53,120 nucleotides of DNA from Clostridiales bacterium (GTDB lineage: Bacteria > Bacillota > Clostridia > Saccharofermentanales > Saccharofermentanaceae). The notes under the pieces were generated by a model that did no database searches, was not told the DNA's origin, and saw only the letters and a program-made list of their open reading frames with translations. Positions 1 to 8,593 of the stretch are shown piece by piece. Position 1 is the first letter of the stretch. Every line of letters starts with the position of its first letter. Made by a program: the position numbers and the translations under genes. The stretch is taken from positions 1-53,120 of the forward strand of contig JAFZBN010000009.1 in the NCBI GenBank assembly GCA_017561715.1. The letters run 5' to 3'.

Positions 1-367
1 GACCCGGCTTCTTTCTTTCCTTCATACGTGCATCACGTGTGAGGAAACCGGCCTTCTTCAAGATTGCCTTGTAAGCTTCTTCATCTGCCTGAACCAGAGC
101 ACGGGAGATACCGTGACGGATAGCACCGGCCTGACCTGCGATACCGCCGCCGATTGCCTTACAGATGATGTCGAACTTGCCTTCTGTAGCAGTAGCTACG
201 AGCGGCTGACGAACGATAAGCTTCAATGTATCGAGACCGAAGTACTCGTCCATATCCTTATCGTTGATTGTGATCTTACCTGTGCCAGGAAGAAGACGTA
301 CGCATGCTACAGCATTCTTACGACGACCTGTGCCATAGAAGTAAACTTTAGTAGCTTTCTTAGCCAT
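1..367 (-). CDS. rpsI: 30S ribosomal protein S9 (3' end outside window)
   Basis: Small-subunit protein whose C-terminal tail reaches the ribosomal P site. The start at 367 gives [20 protein letters not shown], followed by the family motifs [27 protein letters not shown] and [13 protein letters not shown]. The reading frame is still open at base 1, so only the last residues (the Lys/Arg-rich tail) are missing. It lies 20 bases downstream of rplM, the usual S9/L13 pair, and shares its promoter and leader. Identity is clear. Confidence 0.97.
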   Translation of the reverse strand, partial: MAKKATKVYFYGTGRRKNAVACVRLLPGTGKITINDKDMDEYFGLDTLKLIVRQPLVATATEGKFDIICKAIGGGIAGQAGAIRHGISRALVQADEEAYKAILKKAGFLTRDARMKERKKPG

Positions 368-387
368 GTAACTTATTCCTCCCTATA

Positions 388-822
388 TTATGCTTCGAAG
401 TTCAGAACTTCCGGCTTCTGTGCAGCGTGCTCGTGCTCAGCGCCTGCATAAACCTTCAGCTTCTTAAACATCTGACGTCCGAGAGCGTTCTTCGGGAGCA
501 TACCCTTAACTGCCAGCTCGAAAGCCTTCTCCGGCTTTGTATCCATAAGCTTTCTGTATGTGGTCTCCTTGAGGCCGCCAGCATAGCCTGTGTGATAACG
601 GTACATCTTCTTATCCAGCTTGTTACCTGTGAGAACGAGCTTGGAAGCGTTGATGACGATTACATAATCTCCTGTATCGATGAAAGGTGTGTATGTCGGC
701 TTATTCTTACCGCGCAGAACAGTTGCGACTTCAGTAGCCAGACGACCAAGTGTCTTGCCGGAAGCATCAACTACGTACCATTTTCTCTCGATATTTGATG
801 GTGTAGCAACAAATGTCTTCAT
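388..822 (-). CDS. rplM: 50S ribosomal protein L13
   Basis: Large-subunit assembly protein of 144 residues, the normal length. It shows [19 protein letters not shown] at the N terminus, then the [22 protein letters not shown] block and the [20 protein letters not shown] block. An in-frame ATG further upstream (855) would add 11 residues not found in the family; the start at 822 is preceded by an AGGAGGAAG Shine-Dalgarno and is preferred. First gene of the rplM-rpsI operon, behind the promoter at 885-913 and a short leader hairpin. Confidence 0.97.
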   Translation of the reverse strand: MKTFVATPSNIERKWYVVDASGKTLGRLATEVATVLRGKNKPTYTPFIDTGDYVIVINASKLVLTGNKLDKKMYRYHTGYAGGLKETTYRKLMDTKPEKAFELAVKGMLPKNALGRQMFKKLKVYAGAEHEHAAQKPEVLNFEA

Positions 823-878
823 AATGGACTTCTTCCTCCTAAAAAGTATACGCATAAAAAGCCCTCTTTTTCGGGCGC
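823..878 (-). promoter_or_regulatory. rplM leader (L13-leader-like)
   Basis: Between the predicted transcription start near 878 and the rplM start codon, the minus strand folds into a GCCC/GGGC hairpin with an A-rich loop followed by TTTTT. L13 operons of Firmicutes often have such an autoregulatory leader; matching to the Rfam model was not possible here. Confidence 0.5.
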
Positions 879-884
879 TTCCCT

Positions 885-913
885 ATAATATATGCGATAG
901 GAGGTTATGTCAA
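885..913 (-). promoter_or_regulatory. rplM-rpsI promoter
   Basis: On the minus strand a perfect -35 box TTGACA (908-913) is separated by 17 bases from TATTAT (885-890). The spacing and both hexamers fit the housekeeping sigma factor. Confidence 0.8.
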
Positions 914-953
914 CACTTTTTCACGAAAAATCTCGAAGATTTTGCAAAATTCT

Positions 954-2159
954 TCAATTTTCGCCGTTTTTCTCGTTTATTTGCAACGGCCATTCATCAT
1001 TAGTATACTTCTCATAATCCGGGCTTGAGTCCACGGAAGCGCGGAATATCAGCGTTCCGGACTTATCATACATGGAATACACCGTCTCCGAGTAGTACCA
1101 GATCGAGCTGATATACGGAGGCTGATGCTCGACCTGTCCCGTTATACGCTCAGATACGATCAGATAGGTATCACCATAGTCAATATACTCGCGTACCCAG
1201 CCGCCGTCAAAGTCCGAAAACATCTCATCATCGTCATAGAGCGGTTCCCCGTCCTTCACCCCGACGTACCTTCTGAAGTCGTGGTCGAATCCATCCGGAA
1301 CGATCTCCTTTTCCATGATCTCCAGATCGTCGCTGATCACTACCCGCCAGTATGCCCTTTTGTACTTTTCATTCGATTCCGCGAAGTCCCCGTCAGTTGA
1401 CTGCGACGCCACCTCCAAAATGAAGCCGTCCTCTGTTTTGCAGACATTTTCTATCTGATCGAAGCTGCTGCCGCCGATATAACGTTGGTGAACTTCATTT
1501 CCATTATCATCGATGGCCAGGATGTATATGTCTTCCCCGGCATAGTTCGCGAGGATCTCCTTTGATTCGTTTTCACCAAAGAAATAGTACACTCCGTCCT
1601 TTTCGATGCATTTTCCCAGCGCGCCGATCTTCACGCTTTCCAGTTTCTTGTCGAAAAGCACCTGACCTTCGGCATCGCACTTGATGATCCTCGAGTGGTA
1701 TCCTGTCTCGAGCTGGTCTCTGCCCGGAATATAATGATCGTTATATCCGAACGCGAAGATGAATCCGCCGTCTTTCGTCAAAGTCACCGCTGACATGTCA
1801 TACGCGGCATTGTATTCGACCTTATGCGACGCGAGAACTTCTCCATAGAGATCCATTATGATGACCGCACTCTTCTTTGAATCTCCGTCTTTTGACCAGA
1901 TGGACCCAACTTTCACCAGCCTGTCGGAGCTCACGCTGACATTCCGGAATCTGTCCTCCGCGATGATCTCCCGAAACTCCTCCGGGACTTCTCCGACCTG
2001 CGCGATACTCTCCGTATGGCGCGTGTCTTCCGTGGGCTCTTCCGTCTTTTTGCCACATGCCGAAAGAACGAACGACAAACTGACAAGCGCGGCCATAAGG
2101 ATGCTTCCGGTCGTCTTCGGAATTGAATGATTGCGACTGGTGCTTTTCGCGAGGAACAT
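954..2159 (-). CDS. Predicted lipoprotein, unknown function (propeller-like repeats)
   Basis: 401 residues with a lipoprotein signal: an extended charged N-region, a hydrophobic stretch (ILMAALVSLSFVL) and a lipobox LSAC near residue 35, so the mature protein should be tethered outside the membrane. The body contains recurring strands of the type 'LTKDGGFIFAFG', 'KTEDGFILEVAS' and 'IDDNGNEV', which suggests a beta-propeller-like fold, but no family is recognised with confidence. The start is supported by AAGGAGG seven bases upstream. It follows another lipoprotein gene by 90 bases on the same strand. No clear terminator is seen between its stop and the rplM promoter. Confidence 0.75.
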   Translation of the reverse strand: MFLAKSTSRNHSIPKTTGSILMAALVSLSFVLSACGKKTEEPTEDTRHTESIAQVGEVPEEFREIIAEDRFRNVSVSSDRLVKVGSIWSKDGDSKKSAVIIMDLYGEVLASHKVEYNAAYDMSAVTLTKDGGFIFAFGYNDHYIPGRDQLETGYHSRIIKCDAEGQVLFDKKLESVKIGALGKCIEKDGVYYFFGENESKEILANYAGEDIYILAIDDNGNEVHQRYIGGSSFDQIENVCKTEDGFILEVASQSTDGDFAESNEKYKRAYWRVVISDDLEIMEKEIVPDGFDHDFRRYVGVKDGEPLYDDDEMFSDFDGGWVREYIDYGDTYLIVSERITGQVEHQPPYISSIWYYSETVYSMYDKSGTLIFRASVDSSPDYEKYTNDEWPLQINEKNGEN

Positions 2160-2248
2160 ATGGGAGCCTCCTTTTCATCGTCAGATCGTCTTTCGGACTA
2201 TTTCTATAGTCTATACTACTACGATAGTCTGACGAATGCAAGGGGCAG

Positions 2249-2866
2249 TTATTCTTTCTGACTCCATTCAGACGGAGAAATGATCTCGAACTTTTCGCAG
2301 ACGGCATCAGCGATCTCCACCACGTTATCGGATTTTTTATGGACACGCATATAAAGGATCGTGTCTCCGCACTGATATATCAACGTATAATAGACATCAT
2401 TCTCGTAGATGAGATACTGATACTCGTCCGCCTCTATGATCTCAGCATCAAATTCTTTCATTTTGACGGCTTTACTTTTGCAGAGCATCTTAAAATACAT
2501 ATTACCTTTGCCTGTTTCCTCCGATGTAACCATAAAGAAACAGCCGCCCTTGTATGGCATAGAATAGAAGAGTTGAGAGATCTTCATCGATGGGAACCTC
2601 TTCAAGCGATTGACTCCCGTTGTGTAAAACTCCTGAGCTTCTTTACCTGAACAGATAAGATACTTAAAGTCCGCGCCTTGTCGGGACGCATGGATATAAT
2701 CTTCGACATTCTCCGTTTTGCAACTACTGAATTCGTCCATGACCGCTTCTATGTCGTCATAGGAGTATCCATTTTCTTTTTTCGTTTTTGATTTCAGAAA
2801 ACACCCGGAACATACCAGAGTAGACAAAACAAGCATTCCTGCCACGGCTCTTCGAAAAGACCTCAT
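2249..2866 (-). CDS. Predicted lipoprotein, unknown function
   Basis: 205 residues. The N terminus MRSFRRAVAGMLVLSTLVCS ends in a lipobox (VCSGC) with the modified Cys at residue 22, so the protein is predicted to be anchored to the outer face of the membrane. The mature part is mixed alpha/beta, Lys/Glu-rich, and shows no motif I can assign. It has a GGGGAGG ribosome binding site and an extended -10 promoter at 2930-2935. It precedes a second lipoprotein gene, and the two may form one transcription unit of surface proteins. Confidence 0.75.
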   Translation of the reverse strand: MRSFRRAVAGMLVLSTLVCSGCFLKSKTKKENGYSYDDIEAVMDEFSSCKTENVEDYIHASRQGADFKYLICSGKEAQEFYTTGVNRLKRFPSMKISQLFYSMPYKGGCFFMVTSEETGKGNMYFKMLCKSKAVKMKEFDAEIIEADEYQYLIYENDVYYTLIYQCGDTILYMRVHKKSDNVVEIADAVCEKFEIISPSEWSQKE

Positions 2867-2929
2867 ATATACCTCCCCAATACCGATAAACGGAAAAACC
2901 GTTCATCACCTAAAACATAACCCAGATAG

Positions 2930-2938
2930 ATTATATCA
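2930..2938 (-). promoter_or_regulatory. Extended -10 promoter of the lipoprotein gene
   Basis: On the minus strand TGATATAAT gives an extended -10 element about 65 bases upstream of the start at 2866. No good -35 box is seen at the expected distance, as is common for extended -10 promoters. Confidence 0.5.
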
Positions 2939-2968
2939 TGTCGGGAAGTGAAAGAGTAAAAGGGAAGC

Positions 2969-4111
2969 TCAGAGTTCTTTTTCCATCACATAATCATCGC
3001 AGATGAAGCCGCCGCCGATGTCAGTCTTTTCTTCCTTCATGATGCGATATCCTCTGCGCAGATACACGCGGATAGAATTATAGTTATAACGGTTTACGAA
3101 AAGGCGGACCTTGTCCTTGCCCTTTTCGCGCGCGATCTCTTCGGCCTTATCAAAAAAGACATTGCTTCTTCTTTGGCCTCTGAACGGTTTCATGAGATAA
3201 AGCTTACTGAGCAAAAGCGCGTCCTCCTGCTCTTTGACGCCCATATATCCGATCGGCGTATCTCCCAGCACTTCGAGGAAATACTGATAGCCCTCTTCTT
3301 CGATCGCCTTATCGATCGCCGGCATGCTCTGGAACTTGTCGACCATGTAGTTGACCTGCTCCTGCGAGATGATCGACGGAAACCACTCATTCCAGATGAT
3401 CTGCGCGAGAGACACGACCGCCATCTTTCTCGTCGGAGATGTGACCGGAAGGATCTTTACTTCCGAAAGCTGCTCGATGATCTTCGGGATCTCACCTAAA
3501 GACTTGACCACGACATCCGCGGCATTCACGTTCTGTCCGCCACTTGTAGGGTTATCGTAACCGATCGTGTACATACCGGCCATGCGTCCTGCCTGAACGC
3601 CCGCCGTGGAGTCTTCGACAACGAGGCATCGCTCCGGATCCACATCCAGACGTGTCGCTGCCAGAAGGAAGATATCCGGCATCGGCTTTCCGTTTTCGAC
3701 TTCGGAGCCGCTTGCGAATACTTCTACATATTTCCAAAGATCCAGGTGATCGAATACCGCCTCCATGAAGTCCTGACGCGAGGACGACGCCACCGCGACA
3801 CGGATGCCTTTTTTATGGCAGAATTCCAAAAGTTCGGAAAGACCCTCCGAACGCTCCAGTCCGGAGTCCGAAAGTCCCGAGACGTTCTTCTTCCACTGAA
3901 GTTCGACAAGATCTTCGACAGAAGCCGGGATATCGTACTTGATCTTCATGGCCGCCCACATATCTTCCGGGGATCTTCCCACAAACGGGCGGATCGCTTC
4001 GTAGGCACCCTTTGCGCCGTAGCTTTCGAGAATAGATGTGGTGGTCTGGTCGTGGTACGGTTCGCTGTCCAGAAGGACGCCATCCATATCGAAAATCACT
4101 GCTGAGATCAT
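2969..4111 (-). CDS. HAD-family phosphatase fused to GNAT acetyltransferase
   Basis: 380 residues in two domains. Residues 1 to about 215 are a HAD hydrolase of the beta-phosphoglucomutase type: motif I is FDMDGVLLDSEP with the nucleophile and acid Asp, the cap domain follows, and VVEDSTAGVQAGRMAGM is the acidic motif IV. Residues about 225-380 are a GNAT acetyltransferase with the acetyl-CoA loop FRGQRRSN and the closing NRYNYNSIRVYLRRGYR segment. Both catalytic modules look intact. The ATG overlaps the purF stop by four bases (ATGA), so translation is probably coupled to purF. The substrate of either domain cannot be read from sequence; a role in metabolite repair or salvage near purine synthesis is only an inference. 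Confidence 0.9.
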   Translation of the reverse strand: MISAVIFDMDGVLLDSEPYHDQTTTSILESYGAKGAYEAIRPFVGRSPEDMWAAMKIKYDIPASVEDLVELQWKKNVSGLSDSGLERSEGLSELLEFCHKKGIRVAVASSSRQDFMEAVFDHLDLWKYVEVFASGSEVENGKPMPDIFLLAATRLDVDPERCLVVEDSTAGVQAGRMAGMYTIGYDNPTSGGQNVNAADVVVKSLGEIPKIIEQLSEVKILPVTSPTRKMAVVSLAQIIWNEWFPSIISQEQVNYMVDKFQSMPAIDKAIEEEGYQYFLEVLGDTPIGYMGVKEQEDALLLSKLYLMKPFRGQRRSNVFFDKAEEIAREKGKDKVRLFVNRYNYNSIRVYLRRGYRIMKEEKTDIGGGFICDDYVMEKEL

Positions 4112-5508
4112 TTCGACTCCTCCATCATGTCGATGCCGGTCTCTTCATTCGGATAGTTTCCTGTGAAGCACGCGTCGCAGAAACGGTGCTGCGTATCTCC
4201 GATCAGATCTCCGAGCGAATCCACCTCGAGGTAGCCGAGAGAATCGGCACCCAGGATCTCGCAGATCTCCGGGATCGTATGCTGGCACGCGATCAGAAGA
4301 TCACAGCTCGGAACGTCAGTTCCGTAATAGCACGGAGAGATAAACGGCGGGGAACTGATGCGGACATGCACTTCCGTCGCGCCCGCGTCACGGAGCATCT
4401 TAACGATATTAGCCATCGTGGTGCCGCGGACGATCGAGTCGTCGATCAGAACGACTCTCTTTCCCTTGACCGCTTCCGCCACCGGGTTCAGCTTGATGTG
4501 GACCGCTTCCTGGCGCTGGCCCTGCTCCGGCTTGATAAACGTTCTTCCGATATAGTTATTTTTCATGAAGCCGCGGACGGCAGGGATCCCCGCCTCCTCG
4601 GCAAAGCCGCTTGCCGCGTCAAGTCCGGATTCCGGAACGCCGATGACGACATCCGCGTCCACCGGGTGTTGACGGCAAAGAAGTCTTCCTGCCTGAAGTC
4701 TTGCTTCGTAGACACTCTTTCCGTCGATACGGCTGTCCGGACGGGCAAAGTAGATATATTCGAAAATACACATATTGCAGATGCCTCTGCAGTGTGTTCT
4801 GATGGAAGAGATCCCGTTTTCGTCGCACACGATGATCTCGCCCGGTTCCACGTCGCGCTCATATTTCGCGCCGACCGCGTCAAGCGCGCAAGTCTCGGAA
4901 GCAAATACATAGGAATTGCCGATCTTACCCATACAGAGCGGCTTAAAGCCGTACGGGTCTCTTGCTGCGATCAGTTTCTTCGGGCTCATGACAAGAAGCG
5001 CGTATCCGCCCTGGATGCGCTCCATGGCCTTCTCAACTGCCTCTTCAACAGAAGGTGCTTTTGTACGCTCTTTCGCGACAAGATACGCGATGATCTCCGA
5101 ATCGACCGTCGTCTGGAAGAACGCGCCCTCTTCTTCAAGTTCGCGTCTCAGCGTGATGGCATTCGTGAGGTTTCCGTTGTGGGCAAGGGAAAGTGTACCT
5201 TTTACGTACTGGGTAACGAGCGGCTGCGTATTCTTCAGGATACTTGCGCCGGTCGTGGAATATCTTACGTGGCCGATGGCGATCGTGCCTTCAAGGGAAT
5301 CGATGATATCGTGAGTGAACACCTCGGAAACGAGGCCCATGTTCTTCTGGCAACGGATCCACCCGTCGTTATTGATGGCGATGCCGCAGCTTTCCTGGCC
5401 TCTGTGCTGGAGAGCAAAAAGACCGTAGTATACGAGCGGCGCGATCTTCAGACCATCTCGGTCAAAGATACCAAAAACTCCGCATTCTTCGTGTCGGGAA
5501 CCGATCAC
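4108..5508 (-). CDS. purF: Amidophosphoribosyltransferase (PRPP amidotransferase)
   Basis: First committed enzyme of purine synthesis: PRPP plus glutamine gives phosphoribosylamine. The 466 residues have an N-terminal class II glutaminase domain, whose nucleophile is the Cys of EECGVFGI after an eight-residue propeptide, and a C-terminal phosphoribosyltransferase domain with the PRPP loop VVLIDDSIVRGTT. Cysteines in CIFEYIYFARPDS, ISPCYYGTD and RFCDACFTG match the four [4Fe-4S] ligands of the Bacillus-type enzyme. The start is GTG, which leaves exactly the short propeptide. It is transcribed from the promoter at 5536-5565 and is followed by the overlapping HAD-GNAT gene. Confidence 0.97.
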   Translation of the reverse strand: MIGSRHEECGVFGIFDRDGLKIAPLVYYGLFALQHRGQESCGIAINNDGWIRCQKNMGLVSEVFTHDIIDSLEGTIAIGHVRYSTTGASILKNTQPLVTQYVKGTLSLAHNGNLTNAITLRRELEEEGAFFQTTVDSEIIAYLVAKERTKAPSVEEAVEKAMERIQGGYALLVMSPKKLIAARDPYGFKPLCMGKIGNSYVFASETCALDAVGAKYERDVEPGEIIVCDENGISSIRTHCRGICNMCIFEYIYFARPDSRIDGKSVYEARLQAGRLLCRQHPVDADVVIGVPESGLDAASGFAEEAGIPAVRGFMKNNYIGRTFIKPEQGQRQEAVHIKLNPVAEAVKGKRVVLIDDSIVRGTTMANIVKMLRDAGATEVHVRISSPPFISPCYYGTDVPSCDLLIACQHTIPEICEILGADSLGYLEVDSLGDLIGDTQHRFCDACFTGNYPNEETGIDMMEESK

Positions 5509-5535
5509 TCGAACATCACCATCCTTTTCGAGATT

Positions 5536-5565
5536 ATTTTATGAAATCCCTCTTTTTCCTGTCAA
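5536..5565 (-). promoter_or_regulatory. purF promoter
   Basis: Minus strand: TTGACA (5560-5565), 18-base spacer, TAAAAT (5536-5541). The predicted RNA start lies only about 20 bases before the GTG, which leaves no room for a purine riboswitch. Confidence 0.7.
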
Positions 5566-5609
5566 TGCGATATACTGATAAGAAATGAATGAAAAGGAGC
5601 TTCTTTTTC

Positions 5610-6560
5610 GTGGAATTCTGCTCAAAAAGCACTTTGCCCGCATCTTTTGATGCCTATTCCTCATGTCATCTGTGCCCGCGAAGCTGCGGATGCGACAGAT
5701 CCGTGAAGACGGGCGTCTGCGGAATGACGGATGAACTTCGTATCTCGAGAGTCGGACTTCACATGTGGGAAGAACCCTGTATCTCCGGATCTTCCGGTTC
5801 AGGAACGATCTTCTTTACCGGCTGTAATCTCGGCTGCGTCTTCTGTCAGAACCACGAGATCTCACGAAGATTAAGCGAAAGTGAACGCGGCTCCTCTTCT
5901 TTCTTCGCGCTTTCCGGCCGCGCCTATACCGTTTCCGAGTTTTCTGATGCCATGCTTTCTTTAGAAAAGCAGGGCGCGAACAACATCAATTTTGTTACCG
6001 GCACCCACTTTGTTCCGCATATCGTCGAAGGAGTCCGTCTCGCAAGAGAACGAGGCCTCACCATTCCGACACTTTATAACTGCGGCGGCTATGAATCCGT
6101 GGAAACGATAAAGATGCTTGAAGGTTCGATCGACATCTATCTTCCCGACATGAAGTTCTTTTCGAGCGAGATCAGCAAGAAGTACGCCCATGCCGCAGAT
6201 TACTTCGAGCGTGCAAAAGAAGCGATCGCGGAAATGGTCCGTCAGTGTCCGGAACAGGTCTTTGATGAAAACGGTATTATCCAAAAAGGCGTGATCGTGC
6301 GTCACCTCATGCTCCCGGGACTTCTCTTCGACAGTAAGCACATCCTCGACTATCTTTGCGAGACGTACGGAAACAGCATCACGATCAGCCTGATGAATCA
6401 GTACACGCCGATGCCGGGCGTTCCCGAGGAACTGGACCGTCCGGTCTCTTCGGAGCATTACCGTTCCATGATCGACCACCTGACGCTTCTCGGGCAGGAA
6501 AACGCCTTCATCCAGGAAGGCGGAACCGTCAGCGAAAGCTTCATTCCTGACTTTGAGTAA
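5610..6560 (+). CDS. Radical SAM protein (PflA-activase-like, COG1313 type)
   Basis: 316 residues from the GTG at 5610. The radical SAM cluster motif is TGCNLGCVFCQNHEIS (C-x3-C-x2-C), and an additional cysteine-rich N-terminal segment SSCHLCPRSCGCDR precedes it, as in the family often annotated as putative pyruvate formate-lyase activating enzyme. The true substrate of that family is not established. The frame also has an ATG at 5589, but that ATG has no ribosome binding site; AAAAGGAG at 5592-5599 is correctly placed for the GTG. It is divergent from purF and stands alone. Confidence 0.9.
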   Translation: MEFCSKSTLPASFDAYSSCHLCPRSCGCDRSVKTGVCGMTDELRISRVGLHMWEEPCISGSSGSGTIFFTGCNLGCVFCQNHEISRRLSESERGSSSFFALSGRAYTVSEFSDAMLSLEKQGANNINFVTGTHFVPHIVEGVRLARERGLTIPTLYNCGGYESVETIKMLEGSIDIYLPDMKFFSSEISKKYAHAADYFERAKEAIAEMVRQCPEQVFDENGIIQKGVIVRHLMLPGLLFDSKHILDYLCETYGNSITISLMNQYTPMPGVPEELDRPVSSEHYRSMIDHLTLLGQENAFIQEGGTVSESFIPDFE

Positions 6561-6598
6561 TACGTCGGAGTGCCTCTTTTCATCCGCTTTTCAGGATT

Positions 6599-6607
6599 TG
6601 ATATAAT
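6599..6607 (+). promoter_or_regulatory. Extended -10 promoter of the AraC-type gene
   Basis: TGATATAAT upstream of the regulator gene, with a weak -35 (TTCATC at 6579-6584, 17-base spacing). Confidence 0.55.
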
Positions 6608-6649
6608 AGAAGAAGATTTGATCTGGATTTTTCAGAAAGGAACAGCTGC

Positions 6650-7624
6650 ATGAACGACGAACTGCAAAACGTGGAGATCATTTCCGTAAGTCACGGCGAT
6701 TCTACTCCGATCATTTACAGTCAGCCTGTACGCCAGTTTTCGAAACGTGTCCTTCACGGCGAAGATGAGGATGTCGATTTTATTCCGGAAACAGGCATGC
6801 GCATCTGGTACAACAACCAGTTCGGTAACTTCGCCGCGCATAAGCACGACGTTCTGGAGATCTGTATCCCGATCGAAAATGAATACAAGTATATCGTTGG
6901 CGGTAAATCCTATTCTCTGAATCCGGGCGATATCCTTTTTATCCCGCCGGGAATCCTGCACGAGATCGAGTGCCAGAACGAAGGATGCCGTTTCATCTAT
7001 CTGTTCGTCGTGGATTTTCTCAATCAGTTTTACGAGTATCAGTTCCTTACGGATTTTCTCCGTGAGGTCCGTCTTGTGAATGAGACAACATACCCGTCTA
7101 TCTACGGCAAGATCTATTCGACGTTCATGGAGATCAACGATCAGTACTTCATGTATGAAAACATGGTTCTTGAGATGCCGATCTACGCGCATCTTCTCAA
7201 CATCTTCAGTCTGATCGCGTCTACTAACCCGCAGTGTTCTCCGATTCCTCTGGAAGACGTAAAGACGAAAGATAAATACGTTAAGTTTAAATCGCTCATC
7301 AATCACATCAACGTGCACTTCATGGATGAGATCTCTCTGGAATGGGCCGCTGATTACGTCGGCTTCTCCAAGTTCCATTTCGCGAGACTCTTTAAGGAGT
7401 ACACAGATGTATCTTTCTATGAGTTCGTTCGTCACAGAAGAATGCAGGCCGCGAAAGTCCTTCTTCTCGATACCGACAAGACCATCACGGAGATCGCGTT
7501 CCAGACCGGCTTTAATAACCTCACCAGCTTCACAAGAAGCTTTAAGAGCGCGACGAACCTGACTCCTTCCGACTTCCGTCTTACAAAAAAGAAGACGACG
7601 GAAACGGCCGAAGAGATCAGCTGA
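6650..7624 (+). CDS. AraC-family transcriptional regulator with cupin sensor
   Basis: 324 residues. The N-terminal half is a cupin sugar-sensing domain (FAAHKHDVLEI, then LNPGDILFIPPGILHEIE with metal- or ligand-binding His). The last 100 residues carry two helix-turn-helix motifs: SLEWAADYVGFSKFHFARLF and ITEIAFQTGFNNLTSFTRSF, ending in the family signature NLTPSDFR. It is a single gene with an AAAGGA ribosome binding site, convergent with the sugar ABC transporter operon. Regulators of this kind usually control neighbouring carbohydrate genes, so control of the importer is a reasonable guess, not a demonstrated fact. Confidence 0.93.
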   Translation: MNDELQNVEIISVSHGDSTPIIYSQPVRQFSKRVLHGEDEDVDFIPETGMRIWYNNQFGNFAAHKHDVLEICIPIENEYKYIVGGKSYSLNPGDILFIPPGILHEIECQNEGCRFIYLFVVDFLNQFYEYQFLTDFLREVRLVNETTYPSIYGKIYSTFMEINDQYFMYENMVLEMPIYAHLLNIFSLIASTNPQCSPIPLEDVKTKDKYVKFKSLINHINVHFMDEISLEWAADYVGFSKFHFARLFKEYTDVSFYEFVRHRRMQAAKVLLLDTDKTITEIAFQTGFNNLTSFTRSFKSATNLTPSDFRLTKKKTTETAEEIS

Positions 7625-7650
7625 TCGTTTCTTCTTTGCAATTCACAAGG

Positions 7651-7681
7651 ACAAAAAAAGGGCTTCCAAACGGAAGCCCTT
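7651..7681 (-). terminator. Terminator of the sugar ABC transporter operon
   Basis: Ten-base stem AAGGGCTTCC/GGAAGCCCTT with a four-base loop. The run of seven T is on the minus-strand side, so it mainly ends the transporter operon; it may also slow transcription from the AraC-type gene. Confidence 0.85.
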
Positions 7682-7720
7682 ATTACTGTTTGTTTCAGTA
7701 ATCGATCTGTTGGAAGGGGA

Positions 7721-8590
7721 TCAACCCTTAACGCTACCGAGAGCAACACCGGATACGATGTACTTCGAGAGGAACAGATAGATAACGATAAGCGGAAGCG
7801 CTGTCATCGACAAACCGATGTATACGCAACCATACTCTGTCTTGTACTGGTCCATACGGAGCAAGCTGACCATGATAGGCATTGTATAGTTCTTCGCCTT
7901 ATTGAAAAGGATCATCGGGAGGAAGTAGTTATTCCAAGAACCAACGAATGAGAAGATAGCCTGTGTAGCCATAGCCGGTTTCATAATAGGAAGTACGATA
8001 GAGTTAAATGTGTGGAACTCACCGGATCCGTCGATACGGGCGGATTCAACGATTTCCATTGAAACAGAACCTTCGAGATACTGTTTCATGAAGAATACTG
8101 TCATCGGAGCTGCGATTGCAGGGAGGATCAGCATCAACTTGTTGTTGGTCAAGTGGAACTGATAGCATGCACGGTAGAAACCGATCATGGTAACAGTACC
8201 AGGAAGCATCATAACACCTACAACGAGGCCGAAGAATGCTTTCTTCAACTTCCACTGATATGCAAAGATAGCATACGCCGTCAAGCAGGAGAAGTAAACA
8301 GAAAGGATCGTGACACACGTGGAAATGATGAACGAGTTCTTCAAACCAACGAGCGGCTTAAACATGTTCTGTTTATTCAGTTTCTTGATGTTATCAGCCA
8401 TGTACTTACTCGGAACAAGGCTGATAGAGGTCGATGTGATCTCACCAGTGGATCTTGTCGAGTTGATCAACATGTTCAGGAAAGGCCAAATGCTTAACAG
8501 AGCAAGGATGATGCAGACTACATAGATGACAGTCTTAAAGATAATAGAGTCTCTTGTTTTAGAGCTCATCGCAACTTGATTACTTGCCAT
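7721..8590 (-). CDS. Carbohydrate ABC transporter permease (MalG type)
   Basis: 289-residue membrane protein with six predicted helices. The cytoplasmic EAA loop, which contacts the ATPase, is VESARIDGSGEFHTFNSIVLP. Family members pair with a MalF-type permease to form the sugar channel; here that partner lies three bases upstream. It is the last gene of the operon. No ATPase is encoded nearby, so a shared MsmX-like ATPase from elsewhere in the genome is probably used. The sugar transported is not evident. Confidence 0.93.
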   Translation of the reverse strand: MASNQVAMSSKTRDSIIFKTVIYVVCIILALLSIWPFLNMLINSTRSTGEITSTSISLVPSKYMADNIKKLNKQNMFKPLVGLKNSFIISTCVTILSVYFSCLTAYAIFAYQWKLKKAFFGLVVGVMMLPGTVTMIGFYRACYQFHLTNNKLMLILPAIAAPMTVFFMKQYLEGSVSMEIVESARIDGSGEFHTFNSIVLPIMKPAMATQAIFSFVGSWNNYFLPMILFNKAKNYTMPIMVSLLRMDQYKTEYGCVYIGLSMTALPLIVIYLFLSKYIVSGVALGSVKG

Positions 8591-8593
8591 ATC

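Noticed and set aside
4036..5544. 502-residue open frame on the plus strand opposite purF.
   Set aside because: It is the antisense shadow of purF, rich in Arg/Asp/Val, with no family features.
5610..6560. Calling the radical SAM protein pyruvate formate-lyase activase (pflA).
   Set aside because: It has the extra N-terminal Cys cluster of the COG1313 group and no pflB beside it; a specific symbol would overstate what is known.
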